From PR03 sp964353555 (GTDB lineage Bacteria; Myxococcota_A; UBA9160; PR03): DNA of 33,134 bases. A model generated the notes under the pieces. It ran no database searches. It had not been told where the DNA came from and saw only the letters and a list, made by a program, of their open reading frames with translations. The position numbers were made by a program, and so were the translations under genes. Numbering within the stretch: position 1 is the stretch's first letter; each line of letters opens with the position of its first letter. Location of the stretch: contig CAYGWM010000041.1 of assembly GCA_964353555.1 (NCBI GenBank), positions 1 to 33,134 of the forward strand, in the 5' to 3' direction. Positions 16,504 through 25,700 of this stretch are shown piece after piece.

Positions 16504-18128
16504 CGGCGCTCCTCCCGATGAACGTTCGGCGCACCCGGCGCGAAGCCATCGATCAGGAATCGCTCCTGTGGTTTCTCCGACGCGGTCTTCGGGATCTCGC
16601 CGACCACCTGCAGATACGTCGGCACGAAGTTCGACTCGAGCCCCTTGCGGCAATGCTCGAAGAGGGACGCCGCGGTTGCGGCTGTGAACGCAACTCGAGG
16701 CGCGGGCACGATGGCGGCCACTACGTCCTTCTCACCCGGTGCGCCCGACGCGGCGGGCACACCGTAGACGAAGACGTCGCTGACGGCGGGATGTTCGGCC
16801 ACCACCTTCTCGACGAAGCCCTGGTTCACGAAGTCGCCGTTGTGCCGGATCCCTCCGCCCTTGCGGAAGTCGAAGAAGAGCCAGCCGTCGGCATCCGCGT
16901 GGCCCATGTCGCCGCTGCGCAGCCAGCCGCCCCGCGTCTTGGCCGCCGAGGCATCCGCGTTGCGGTAGTACTCGACCACCGCGGTGCCGCCGGACGGACG
17001 CGAGCAGATCTCGCCGACGACGCCGGGGGTGCACTGCTGATCGCGTTCGTCGAGGACTTTCATCTCGAGCCCGGGCACCGGCTTGCCGAACGATCCGATC
17101 GGTCCCTGGCCGATCGGCTTGCAGGCGAGCCCGCCCTCGACGGCGCCATACCACTCGAAGATCTGCACGCCGAAGCGATTCTCGAACGCGCCCCACAGCG
17201 CCGCCGGCATCCCCGCCGACACTACGAAGCGAACCGGGTTGTCGGCGTCATCCGGGCGCGGCGCTTCACCGTAGATCGCCGTAGACATACCACCGAGCAT
17301 CGAGAAGGTGGTGCACTGGTAGCGCCGGCACACATCCCACAGCTTCGACTTGGTGAAGCGGCGGCTGAACACCGCGCGCAAGCCCATCGCCAGCGACGGA
17401 CCCAGCGTCACCGCCTGGGCGTTTCCGTGGGTCAGCGAGAGACCCGTGTAGGGTCGCTCGTCCGCGCGGTAGCCGAGCAGCGCGCCGAGCAACGCGAAGC
17501 CGCCGAAGCGCACGTTCGGGAACACGACACCCTTTGGATCCCCGGTCGTTCCCGAGGTGTAGAGGATCTGAAGGGGATCGTTCGGGCTCTCGAGCCGCAC
17601 GTCGAGCGTCGGCGATGGCGTCGCGAGCACTTCGCGCAGCGACTGCACGCCGGGCACCTCGGTGAGCGGCATCGCATCCGGGCCCTCGCGCGTTTCGAGC
17701 GCGAGCACGAACGACAGCGACGGCGCCTGCGCACGCACCGCCGTCACGGCGGCCAGGCAGTAGTCGGCGCACAACACACCGCGACAGCCCGCGTCGCGCA
17801 GCAGGAAGGCGAGCTTCTCACCCCGCGTGCGCGGGTCGATCGGCACCAGCACCGCGCCGGAGATCGAGGCGCCGATCATCGCCTCCACGTACTCCGGGTG
17901 GTTGCGCATCATCAGCGCGACGCGATCGCCGCGCGCGACGCCGCGAGCGATCAGCGCGGCGGCCAGGCGATTGCCATTCTCGGCGAGGTCCGCGTAGCTG
18001 CGCACCTCGTCGGGTGTCGCGCCCCCGTCGAGGCTCCAGTGCTCGAAGGTGAGGACGTCGAGGTCGGGGTTGCGCTCGGCGCGGCTGCGCACGAGGTCGG
18101 CCAGGATCGCCTCGTTACGCTCGCGCAT
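16500..18128 (-). CDS. AMP-binding acyl-CoA ligase (CaiC/long-chain acyl-CoA synthetase-like)
   Basis: A 542-residue adenylate-forming enzyme that activates a carboxylic acid to its CoA thioester with ATP. Seen: P-loop LYTSGTTGDPKGVVFPN, FEWYGAVEGG in place of the YGxTE motif, SGDMGHADADGWLFF, the hinge region FDFRKGGGIRHNGDFVN, and a C-terminal catalytic-Lys segment IPKTASEKPQERFL. The KGGGIRHNGDF-type hinge groups it with crotonobetaine/carnitine-CoA ligase-like enzymes rather than FadD. The natural acid is unknown. Start ATG 18128 is 2 nt after the thiolase stop, so the two are tightly coupled. It is the last intact gene of the four-gene minus-strand catabolic operon, followed by the TorD-like remnant. 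Confidence 0.88.
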   Translation of the reverse strand: MRERNEAILADLVRSRAERNPDLDVLTFEHWSLDGGATPDEVRSYADLAENGNRLAAALIARGVARGDRVALMMRNHPEYVEAMIGASISGAVLVPIDPRTRGEKLAFLLRDAGCRGVLCADYCLAAVTAVRAQAPSLSFVLALETREGPDAMPLTEVPGVQSLREVLATPSPTLDVRLESPNDPLQILYTSGTTGDPKGVVFPNVRFGGFALLGALLGYRADERPYTGLSLTHGNAQAVTLGPSLAMGLRAVFSRRFTKSKLWDVCRRYQCTTFSMLGGMSTAIYGEAPRPDDADNPVRFVVSAGMPAALWGAFENRFGVQIFEWYGAVEGGLACKPIGQGPIGSFGKPVPGLEMKVLDERDQQCTPGVVGEICSRPSGGTAVVEYYRNADASAAKTRGGWLRSGDMGHADADGWLFFDFRKGGGIRHNGDFVNQGFVEKVVAEHPAVSDVFVYGVPAASGAPGEKDVVAAIVPAPRVAFTAATAASLFEHCRKGLESNFVPTYLQVVGEIPKTASEKPQERFLIDGFAPGAPNVHREERR

Positions 18129-18130
18129 CG

Positions 18131-19360
18131 TCAGCAGCCGAGGATCGTCACGCACATGGCAGCGGCGTCGGTGCCGATGTTGCCGCCGCCGTTGTGCGCG
18201 AGGCCGATGCGCGCGCCCTCCACCTGGCGCGCCCCGGCGCGTCCCTGGAGCTGCTCCACCAGCTCGACGATCTGGGCGACGCCGGTGGCACCGACCGGGT
18301 GTCCCTTGCGCAACAGGCCCCCCGATGTGTTCACCGGAAGGCGTCCACCGAGTCGCGTCGCACCACATTCGACCAGCTTGCCGCCCTCTCCCTTCGGACA
18401 CAGACCGAGCGATTCGTAGGCCATGATCTCGGCGGGCGCAGAGGCATCGTGACACTCGACGACGTCGAGATCGGTCGGGCCGACGCCTGCCTCCTGGTAG
18501 GCTTCCTGCGCGCAGACTTCGACGGTTCCCGGCTCGTCCATCCCGTGGTCCCATCCCGAGCGCAGCACACTGGTCCGCACGTGCACGGGCTTCGCGACCC
18601 CGATCTCGCGCGCCCTGCGCTCCGAGACGACCACCACCGCGGCGGCGCCGTCGCCGATCGGCGAGCACATCGGCCGCGTGAGCGGCGGCGCGATCATCGG
18701 CGCCGCGAGCACCTCGGCGACCGAGAGGGCCTCGCGAAACTGCGCACGCGGATTCAAGCTGCCGTGGAAGGAGTTCTTGGCCGACACCGCGGCGAATTGT
18801 TCGACCGTCGTGCCGTAGCGCTGCATGTGGGCGCGTGCCGCCGCCGCGTAGATGTCCATGAACATCGAACGCTTCTCGCCCGGGACGCTGCTCTTCTCGC
18901 CGCCCGCAGCTTGTGAGGCCGAGCGCAGCCGCGCCAGGATCTCCTGCAGCGCCTCGACGTCCACGGCGCCGCTGAAGGCGGCGAACGACTTCTGCTTGTC
19001 GGCGTGGTAGAGCTTCTCGACGCCGAGTGCGAGCACGCAGTCGAAGTGTCCCGCGCTCACCATCGCGCACGCCTGATGCAGGGCGGTCGAGCCACTCGCG
19101 CACGCGTTCTCGACGTTCACGACCGGCAAGCGGCCGAGCCCGATCGAGCGCAGGATGACCTGGCCGCGGATGCTCTCCTGTCCCGTCACCAGGCCCGCGG
19201 CAGCATTGCCGACGTAGGCGGCATCGAGGTCGCCGAGTGAAATCCCAGCGTCGGCGACGGCTCTCTGTACCGCGTCGGCACCGAGCGCCTTCAGCCCCGT
19301 CTCGAGGTGTTTCCCGAATTGCGTCATGCCGACGCCCGCCACGATCGCGTTGCAACGCAT
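18131..19360 (-). CDS. SCP-x type thiolase (acetyl-CoA acyltransferase / lipid-transfer protein thiolase domain)
   Basis: A 409-residue thiolase of the SCP2/SCP-x group. The nucleophile is C87 in VENACASGSTALH. Other signature segments are PIGDGAAAVVVVSE, VVECHDASAPAEI (which replaces the NEAFA motif of classical thiolases), GLLRKGHPVGATG and the C-terminal AHNGGGNIG. SCP-x thiolases cleave branched or sterol-side-chain 3-ketoacyl-CoAs, and similar proteins act in steroid and branched-acyl catabolism. The start at 19360 (MRCNAIVAGVGMTQFG) agrees with the family N-terminus; GGGAG lies upstream. It sits between the nitroreductase-fold gene and the ligase. No SCP2 lipid-transfer domain is fused. 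Confidence 0.9.
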   Translation of the reverse strand: MRCNAIVAGVGMTQFGKHLETGLKALGADAVQRAVADAGISLGDLDAAYVGNAAAGLVTGQESIRGQVILRSIGLGRLPVVNVENACASGSTALHQACAMVSAGHFDCVLALGVEKLYHADKQKSFAAFSGAVDVEALQEILARLRSASQAAGGEKSSVPGEKRSMFMDIYAAAARAHMQRYGTTVEQFAAVSAKNSFHGSLNPRAQFREALSVAEVLAAPMIAPPLTRPMCSPIGDGAAAVVVVSERRAREIGVAKPVHVRTSVLRSGWDHGMDEPGTVEVCAQEAYQEAGVGPTDLDVVECHDASAPAEIMAYESLGLCPKGEGGKLVECGATRLGGRLPVNTSGGLLRKGHPVGATGVAQIVELVEQLQGRAGARQVEGARIGLAHNGGGNIGTDAAAMCVTILGC

Positions 19361-19386
19361 TGAACTCACTCTCCCGCGCGGCGCGC

Positions 19387-20004
19387 TCAGAGCAGGCCGT
19401 GCCCCTTGATGTCGAGCGCGTGTTTCAAGTATTCGAGCTCTGCCTCGCGCCACGGCTTCGGCGCNNNNNNNNNNNNNNNNNNNNNNNNNNNNNNNNNNNN
19501 NNNNNNNNNNNNNNNNNNNNNNNNNNNNNNNNNNNNNNNNNNNNNNNNNNNNNNNNNNNNNNNNGCCTGCGCGATGCCCTGGCCGCAGTCGACCTCGCCG
19601 AGCCCGGGCTCCTTCAACTTGTCGCCGAGGCCGCGGAACACCGGGATGAGCTGGTCTTCGAGGGCCTTGTGCTTGCCCTCGCCGAAGCCGAGCGCGCCGG
19701 CGCGCATCAGTTCGCGCAAGCGGTCTGCCTGTTCGTCGACCGCAGCGGTGTCGAGATACCAGACGATCACGACCGGCGCGAGGCGGATCTGGAACCCCGC
19801 GATCGGCGCCATCAACGCCTCGAGCGCTTCGGGCGTCGCACTGTCGCGGAACACCACGACGGCGCGCAGGCTCTGCACGTTGCCCCAGTGCGAAGCGATC
19901 CGCGCCGCCTCGAGCATACGCTGAATCTTGTCCGGCTCGACCGGCTTGTAGGGCAGCAGGAAGCGGATCGACCGCCGCCGCCCGATGACTTCTCGCAGTT
20001 CCAT
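19387..20004 (-). CDS. Nitroreductase-family (FMN-binding) protein, interrupted by an assembly gap
   Basis: The N-terminal 147 or so residues (MELREVIGRRRSIRFLLPYK, EPDKIQRMLEAARIASHWGN, APVVIVWYLD, LGEVDCGQGIAQ) and a C-terminal tail (PWREAELEYLKHALDIKGHGLL) belong to one nitroreductase-fold protein. RRSIR is the usual phosphate-contact motif for FMN. Between them lie 100 Ns. The frame happens to stay open across the Ns, but the true length is unknown, and the FMN-binding second half is mostly missing from the sequence. GAGGAG upstream supports the start at 20004. The gene follows acyl-CoA dehydrogenase by 37 nt and precedes thiolase by 26 nt, suggesting a redox step in acyl-CoA catabolism. 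Confidence 0.8.
   Translation of the reverse strand: MELREVIGRRRSIRFLLPYKPVEPDKIQRMLEAARIASHWGNVQSLRAVVVFRDSATPEALEALMAPIAGFQIRLAPVVIVWYLDTAAVDEQADRLRELMRAGALGFGEGKHKALEDQLIPVFRGLGDKLKEPGLGEVDCGQGIAQXXXXXXXXXXXXXXXXXXXXXXXXXXXXXXXXXXAPKPWREAELEYLKHALDIKGHGLL
19465..19564. other. Assembly gap (100 Ns)
   Basis: Exactly 100 N characters, the usual placeholder for a scaffold join of unknown size. It lies within the nitroreductase gene. The real gap is probably longer, because related proteins have more residues between the two visible halves; this is inference from family memory. Confidence 0.97.
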
Positions 20005-20041
20005 GACGAACTCCTCGCTGGCGCGGCGCGGCCGCGCGCGG

Positions 20042-21250
20042 TCACCAGAGCTTCTCGGCTCCGACCAGGCTCAGCAGATCGTTGCAGCCGTCCTCGATCA
20101 TCGAGGCGCGTGCGTCGCGCAGCAGCTTCTCGATCGGATACTCCCGCGAGAGACCGTTGCCGCCGAAGATCTGCACTGCGCCGCTCGCGACCTCGAAGGC
20201 GGTCTGCGTACAGAACACCTTCGATGCGATCGAGTACTGGACGAGCGGCGGTTGCGTGGCGTTGTAGAACGCGACCCGGCGCGCGAGCGCGCGCGCCGCC
20301 TCGACCTGCGTGAACGCCTTGAACAGGCGCGCCTTCACACTCTGGTGACGGAAGATCGGGAGCCCACCCTGGATGCGTTCGTGCGAGTAGGCGAGCGCGT
20401 GCTCGAGCGCGGCTCGTGCGACACCGACGAAGATCGTGCCCATCGCCGCGTTGGCCATTGCCAGCACCTGCTCGACGACGAAGCCATAGGCCTCCTTGCC
20501 CACGACCATGTAGGTCTCCGGGATGCGGACCTCGTCAAAGAAGATTTCGCCTTGATTGAGCGCGCGCTGGCCGATCTTGTCGAGCGGCTTGCCGCGCGAC
20601 ACCCCGGGCAGATCGAGTGGCACGATCGCCACGCCACCGCCCTCGAATCCATGGCTCGGATCGATCGTGCAGAAGAGCGCAGCGACCGTCGCGATCGTTC
20701 CGTTCGAAACCCACGCGGACTTCTGGCCGCGAACCACCCATGCGTCGCCCTCCCTGCGTGCGATGCAGTTGGCACGCAGTTTGGCGTCGCGGAACTGGGG
20801 TTGGTCGAACGCCAGCGTATCGCTGCCGTGGTCGGGCTCGGTCACCGCCCAGCAGCCGATCTCGCGGCTGCCCGCAGCACAGAAGCGCTCGATCAGCTCC
20901 GGCCGCCCCGAGAGCTTCGCGAAGAAACGGTGGAAACCCGCGACGCCGAGGCTGATCGCGAGACCGGAGTCGCCCCACCCGAGTTCTTCGTTGACCAGGA
21001 AGCGCAAGCGCGCCGCCTGCCCGGGCGTGACATCGGGGTCCGGTGACTCGAGGGCGTCGAAGTCGAGTTCGCGAAAGCGGTCGAAGACTTGCCACAGAAC
21101 AGAGTCACGCGCCATCACGTCGGCTGGGTCCGCGAGCCTGTCGAGCTGGGCGCCGGCAGGCCGCATCACCTCTTCGGCGAACTTGTGTGCCTGGTCGCGG
21201 ACCGCGCATTCGGGATCGTTCAGCTCGCTTTCGATGTCGACCAACGCCAT
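20042..21250 (-). CDS. Acyl-CoA dehydrogenase
   Basis: A 402-residue FAD enzyme that introduces an alpha,beta double bond into acyl-CoA. Seen: WAVTEPDHGSDT (FAD/substrate loop), KSAWVSNGTIA, GVARAALEHALAYSHERIQGG, the C-terminal FGGNGLSREYPIEKLLRDAR, and MIEDGCND with a probable catalytic Glu near 386. The substrate range cannot be read from sequence. AAGGGAG lies 7 nt before the ATG at 21250. This is the first gene of the minus-strand operon with the nitroreductase-fold protein, SCP-x thiolase and acyl-CoA ligase. A TATGAC-N4-GTCATA palindrome 51 nt upstream probably controls the whole unit. Confidence 0.92.
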   Translation of the reverse strand: MALVDIESELNDPECAVRDQAHKFAEEVMRPAGAQLDRLADPADVMARDSVLWQVFDRFRELDFDALESPDPDVTPGQAARLRFLVNEELGWGDSGLAISLGVAGFHRFFAKLSGRPELIERFCAAGSREIGCWAVTEPDHGSDTLAFDQPQFRDAKLRANCIARREGDAWVVRGQKSAWVSNGTIATVAALFCTIDPSHGFEGGGVAIVPLDLPGVSRGKPLDKIGQRALNQGEIFFDEVRIPETYMVVGKEAYGFVVEQVLAMANAAMGTIFVGVARAALEHALAYSHERIQGGLPIFRHQSVKARLFKAFTQVEAARALARRVAFYNATQPPLVQYSIASKVFCTQTAFEVASGAVQIFGGNGLSREYPIEKLLRDARASMIEDGCNDLLSLVGAEKLW

Positions 21251-21301
21251 GGATGACTCCCTTGAACTCGATCCAATGTCGGCCGATGTCGCGCCGCCGG
21301 T

Positions 21302-21317
21302 TATGACGGTCGTCATA
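21302..21317. promoter_or_regulatory. Palindromic operator candidate, copy 2 (TATGAC-N4-GTCATA)
   Basis: The inverted repeat is perfect over 7 bp per arm (TATGACG-GT-CGTCATA). It ends 51 nt before the acyl-CoA dehydrogenase start and 309 nt before the RND adaptor start. It has the same arms and spacing as the copy at 13412-13427, which is also 50-60 nt upstream of a start codon. TetR-type binding is likely. Confidence 0.65.
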
Positions 21318-21626
21318 CGCCTGGCCATCGCGAGCTCATTGCTCGTTGGAGAGCGAGTCGAGCTGCAAGCCGAAGCGCGCATCGACGTCGCAGCAGCGAG
21401 CAGCAGCTGCCGGCATCGCCACGGCTCGGCCGCGCATGGCCGTCGCGTACGGACGCCGTCGCGCAGCGACCCAGCTCTGGCCCTGCGCTACCTGGTACCG
21501 CGTGCGGCACGAGTTTCGCACCGAGGCCGAGCAGCGCGCAGGCGAGGCATTTGCTCGCGGGAGAGGCGTTTGACGGGGCGGATCGGCGCAGGCATCGACA
21601 CAAAACGAGACATTCGGTCACACGGC
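21318..21626. other. Divergent intergenic region without a recognisable gene
   Basis: About 310 nt between the operator and the RND adaptor start. Short open frames here resemble nothing known and lack ribosome binding sites. The region presumably carries the promoter of the efflux operon, but no convincing -35/-10 pair was identified. Confidence 0.5.
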
Positions 21627-22757
21627 GTGACGAGGTGCATCGCTCCGCTGCTCGCGCTCCTCGCTCTCGGCGCCGCGAGCGGCGCTTGCTCGCGCTCCGA
21701 CTCGCCAGCGCCGCCTGTCGCGAGCGCGGAGCCGGCCGCCGAGGCCGAGACCCTGGTGCACACCGTCCCGGTCAGACGTGGTGCGATCGTCCAGCGCATC
21801 GACGCGCCAGGCTCGCTCGAGGCCAAGCGCAAGAGCCAGATCGGCGTCGAGGTGCAGGGCCGCATCGAGCGCGTCTTCGTCGACGAAGGCGATCGCGTGG
21901 AAGCCGGTGCGCCGCTGTTCCAGCTCGACCGCGAGCCGTACGAGATGGGCTTGCGCCAGGCGCAGGCCGCGCTCGATCACGCACGCGCGGAGAAGCGCCA
22001 GGTCGAAGCCGACCTGGCGCGCGCCCGCGAGTTGCAGAAGCAGAACATCGTCCCGGCCCAGCAGATCGAGAAGCTCGAAACCGGCGTCGCGGTGGCGCGC
22101 TCCGGCGAGGAGCAAGCCGTGCAGGCGCTGGCGCTCGCGCAACACAAGCTCGACCGCACGCTCGTGGTGGCTCCCTACGCCGCATCGATCGTCGCGCGGC
22201 TCGCCGACGAAGGCACCACGGCGCTCGTCCAGCCGCAGACGATCGTCGTCGTGCTGCAGGAGAGCGGCGAGCTCGAAGCGCGCGCGACGATCCCGGAGAG
22301 CCGGCTCTCGCTGGTGCGGGTCGGCGATCCGGCGTTGATCCACATCGAGGGGATCGCGGCGCCGATCCAGACCGAAGTGCAGTCGGTGTCCGACGCGATC
22401 GACCCGGCGACCCGCACCTACACGGTCCGGATGCGCGTTGCCAACGCCGACCACGCGCTGAAGGCGGGCGTCTTCGCGCTGATCGAGATCGTGCCGCAGT
22501 CGAAGCGCGATGTGCTGGTCATCCCGCGCGCGGCCGTTCGTTCCGAAGACGGCCGCTCGCGCGTCTTCATCGTGCGCGATGGCGTCGCCACGCCGGTTCC
22601 GGTGACGCTCGGGGTCGTCACCGAAGACCAGGTCGAGGTGCTCGACGGGCTGCGCGTCGACGCGCCAGTGATCGTGGACGGAGCGACGGGCCAGCTCGCG
22701 CCGGGCATGCGCGTGCGCGTGGCGGCGCGAGAGGAAGACAGGGACGCCACGCAGTGA
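21627..22757 (+). CDS. RND efflux periplasmic adaptor (membrane fusion protein), lipoprotein
   Basis: A 376-residue HlyD/AcrA-type adaptor. The GTG at 21627 gives TRCIAPLLALLALGAASGAC as signal peptide, with a lipobox-like SGAC and a Ser/Pro/Ala-rich linker after it, so it should be lipidated. Then come the beta-barrel/lipoyl half-motifs (GSLEAKRKSQIGVEVQGRI, VDEGDRVEAGAPLFQLD), an alpha-helical hairpin (about 95-165), the second lipoyl half (VVAPYAASIVARLADEGT) and the membrane-proximal domain (VLVIPRAAVRS). An alternative TTG at 21570 has a better Shine-Dalgarno (GGGAGAGG) but gives an unusually long signal n-region. The stop overlaps the pump start by 4 nt. No TolC-type outer-membrane partner is in the window. 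Confidence 0.88.
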   Translation: MTRCIAPLLALLALGAASGACSRSDSPAPPVASAEPAAEAETLVHTVPVRRGAIVQRIDAPGSLEAKRKSQIGVEVQGRIERVFVDEGDRVEAGAPLFQLDREPYEMGLRQAQAALDHARAEKRQVEADLARARELQKQNIVPAQQIEKLETGVAVARSGEEQAVQALALAQHKLDRTLVVAPYAASIVARLADEGTTALVQPQTIVVVLQESGELEARATIPESRLSLVRVGDPALIHIEGIAAPIQTEVQSVSDAIDPATRTYTVRMRVANADHALKAGVFALIEIVPQSKRDVLVIPRAAVRSEDGRSRVFIVRDGVATPVPVTLGVVTEDQVEVLDGLRVDAPVIVDGATGQLAPGMRVRVAAREEDRDATQ

Positions 22758-25700
22758 GACTCGCCGACATCTCGATCCGCCGTCCCGTGTTCGCCGTGAT
22801 GCTGGTGGGTGGGTTGATCGTGCTCGGGATCGTCTCGCTGCCCCGGCTCGGTGTCGACCTCTTCCCGCGCGTCGAGATGCCGATCGTCACGGTCGTAACG
22901 CCCCTTCCGGGCGCTGCGCCCGAGACGGTCGAGCGCGAGGTGACGCAGGTCCTCGAGGAATCGATCAACACCATCGAGGGGATCCGCTCGCTCTCGAGCC
23001 AGTCGACCGACTCGCTGTCGCTGATCTACATCGAGTTCGAGCTCGAGTACGACATCGGGCGCAAGGTGCAGGAGGTCCGTGATCGGGTCGCCGCGGTGAG
23101 CGGCGACATCCCGCAGGACGCCGAGGCGCCGGTGGTGAACCGCGTCGATCCCGACGCAGCGCCGATCCTCGCCATCATGCTCTCTGGTCCCCACGCGATC
23201 CGCACGATCTCCGAGTTCGCGGACAAGCGCGTGAAGACGCGACTCGAGCGCGTCCCGGGCGTGGGCAGCGTGACACTCGCGGGCGATCGCGCGCGCGAGA
23301 TCCGCGTCTGGATCGACCCGGTGCGTCTCGGTGGCTACGGCCTCGGGGTCGACGATGTGATCGCCGCGCTGCAACGCGAACACGTCGAGCTGCCGGGCGG
23401 GCGCCTCGATACCGGCAGCGGAGAGTGGTCACTGAAGACACTCGGCAAGCTGACCAACGCCAATCAGTTCGGCCGCCTGGTCGTGGCCGAGCGGCAGGGC
23501 CGCACCATCCACCTCGAAGACGTGACCACCGTCGAGGACGGGATGGCGGAAGAGCGCACCGTCTCGCGACTCGACGGCAAGCGCGGCGTGTCGCTGCTGG
23601 TGCGCCGCCAGTCGGGCGAGAACACCGTCGAGGTCGCGAAGGCCGTCAAGGAGGAACTCGCGCGGATTCGCAGCGAGCTGCCGCCCGGCTACCAGATGGC
23701 AGTCGCGCTCGACTCATCCGTTTTCATCACCGCGGCGATCCGCGACGTGGCCATCGACATCGCCTACGGCGCCGTGCTCGCCGCGCTGGTCGTACTGCTC
23801 TTCCTGCGCAACATCCGCTCGACGGCGATCACCGCGCTGGCGATCCCGGCGTCGCTGGTGTCGAGCTTCGTATTCTTCTACGCGTTCGGCTTCACGCTCA
23901 ACACGATGACGCTGATGGCGCTCTCGCTGTCGATCGGCATGCTGATCGACGACGCGATCGTCGTGCTCGAGAACATCTACCGCCACATGGAGCAAGAAGG
24001 CCGGTCGCCGGCCGAAGCCGCATCGGTCGGAACCGACGAGATCGGGCTCGCGGTGGTCGCGACGACGCTCGCAACCTGCGCGGTGTTCGTGCCGATCGCA
24101 TTCATGTCGGGGATCGTCGGGCGCTTCTTCCGCGAGTTCGGCCTGGTCGCGACGAGCGCGGTGTTGGCATCGATGCTCGTATCGCTCACGCTGACGCCGA
24201 TGCTGTGCGCCCGCTATCTGCGCGTGCAGCAACGGCAGGGGCGCGTGTTCTGGGCGCTCGAACGCGGCTACCTCGCGCTCGAGGCGGCCTACCGGCGCGT
24301 GCTCGCGGTGGGATTGCGCCACCGGCCTACCGTGATCGCGATCGCACTCGCGGCGATGGCCGGCGGCATCGCGCTGGCGGGCGCCGTACCGATCGACTTC
24401 GTCACGCAGGAGGACCGCGCCGAGTTCAACGTCTGGCTGAAGCGCCCGCTCGGCAGCAGCCTCGAGCAGACGCTCGTGGTGGTCGAGTCGGTCGAGGCGG
24501 AGCTGCGCACGATCCCGGAAGTGTCGCTGACCTTCTCGACGATCGGCTCGGGCGCGAAGAAGCGCATCAACGAGGCGCTGGTCTACGTGCAACTCGTCCA
24601 CAAGAGCGAGCGCCAGAAGACGCAGAAGCAGCTGATGGACGAAGTGCGCACCCGCATCCGCGCCAAGCAGCTCCCGCTGCGCGACCTCGCGGTCGAAGAG
24701 CTCGGCATCATCAGCCTGCCGGGCTCGCGCAACGCGCAGCTGATGTACTCCTTCCGCGGTCCCGACATCGAGAAGCTCCAGCATTACGCATCGACGCTGG
24801 TCGAGAAGATGCGCGCCGCCGGCGGCTACGCGGACCTCTACCTCTCGTATGAGACGGGCAAGCCCGAGATCGCGCTCGACATCACGCGCGAGCGCGCGGC
24901 CGACCTGGGCGTATCGGCGCTGCAGATCGGTCGCACCGTGTCGGCGCTCTACGCGGGCTACAAGGCAGCGAGCTTCGAAGAGGGCGGCGAGCGCTACGAC
25001 GTCCGCGTCCAGGTGAGCCCCGAGTACCGCGACGACCTCGAGAAGCTCGAGCTGGTGCGGGTGCGCGCGCAGAGTGGAGCGCTCGTGCCGCTGCGAAATC
25101 TGGTGACCCCGCGCATCGGGAGCGGCCCCGTCCAGATCGATCGCGAGAGCCGCACGCGCTCGATCACCGTCTTTGGCAACCTCGACGCCAAGTCGGCTGG
25201 CGATGCCGACGTCGAGATCGCGCGCTTTGCTGGAGAACTCGAGCTTCCGGCCGACACCAGCTTCCAGCCGGTCGGTCCGAGCCAGCGGCTGCGCGAAACC
25301 ACCTCCGCGGTGCTCTTCGCGTTCGCGCTGGCGATGGTCGCGATCTACATGATCCTCGCCGCGCAGTTCGATTCGTTCGTGCATCCGTTCACGATCATGC
25401 TGTCGGCGCCGCTGTCGTTCATCGGCGCGTTCGCGGCGATCTGGCTTTCCGGCTACTCGCTCGATGTGATGGGACAGATCTCGTTCCTGATGCTGATGGG
25501 CATCGTGATGAAGAACGGCATCCTGCTCGTCGACTACACCAACACGCTGCGCACGCGCGGGCTGCCACTGCTCGAAGCGGTCCAGAAGGCAGGCCCGACG
25601 CGGCTGCGGCCGGTGCTGATGACGGCGGTCTCGACGATCTTCGGGATGCTGCCGGTCGCGTTCGGGCGGGGCGACGGCTCCGAGTGGCGCAACCCGATGG

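Noticed and set aside
15831..18419. 862-codon plus-strand frame across the ligase and thiolase region
   Set aside because: It runs antisense to two well-supported genes and over the TorD remnant, with no recognisable motifs in its own frame.
21346..21573. Short plus-strand frame in the acyl-CoA dehydrogenase/RND intergenic region
   Set aside because: No ribosome binding site, Arg/Ala-rich composition and no family resemblance.
21617..21631. GTCAC-N5-GTGAC inverted repeat over the RND adaptor start
   Set aside because: Arms of only 5 bp, overlapping a start codon, with no second copy seen. Probably chance.
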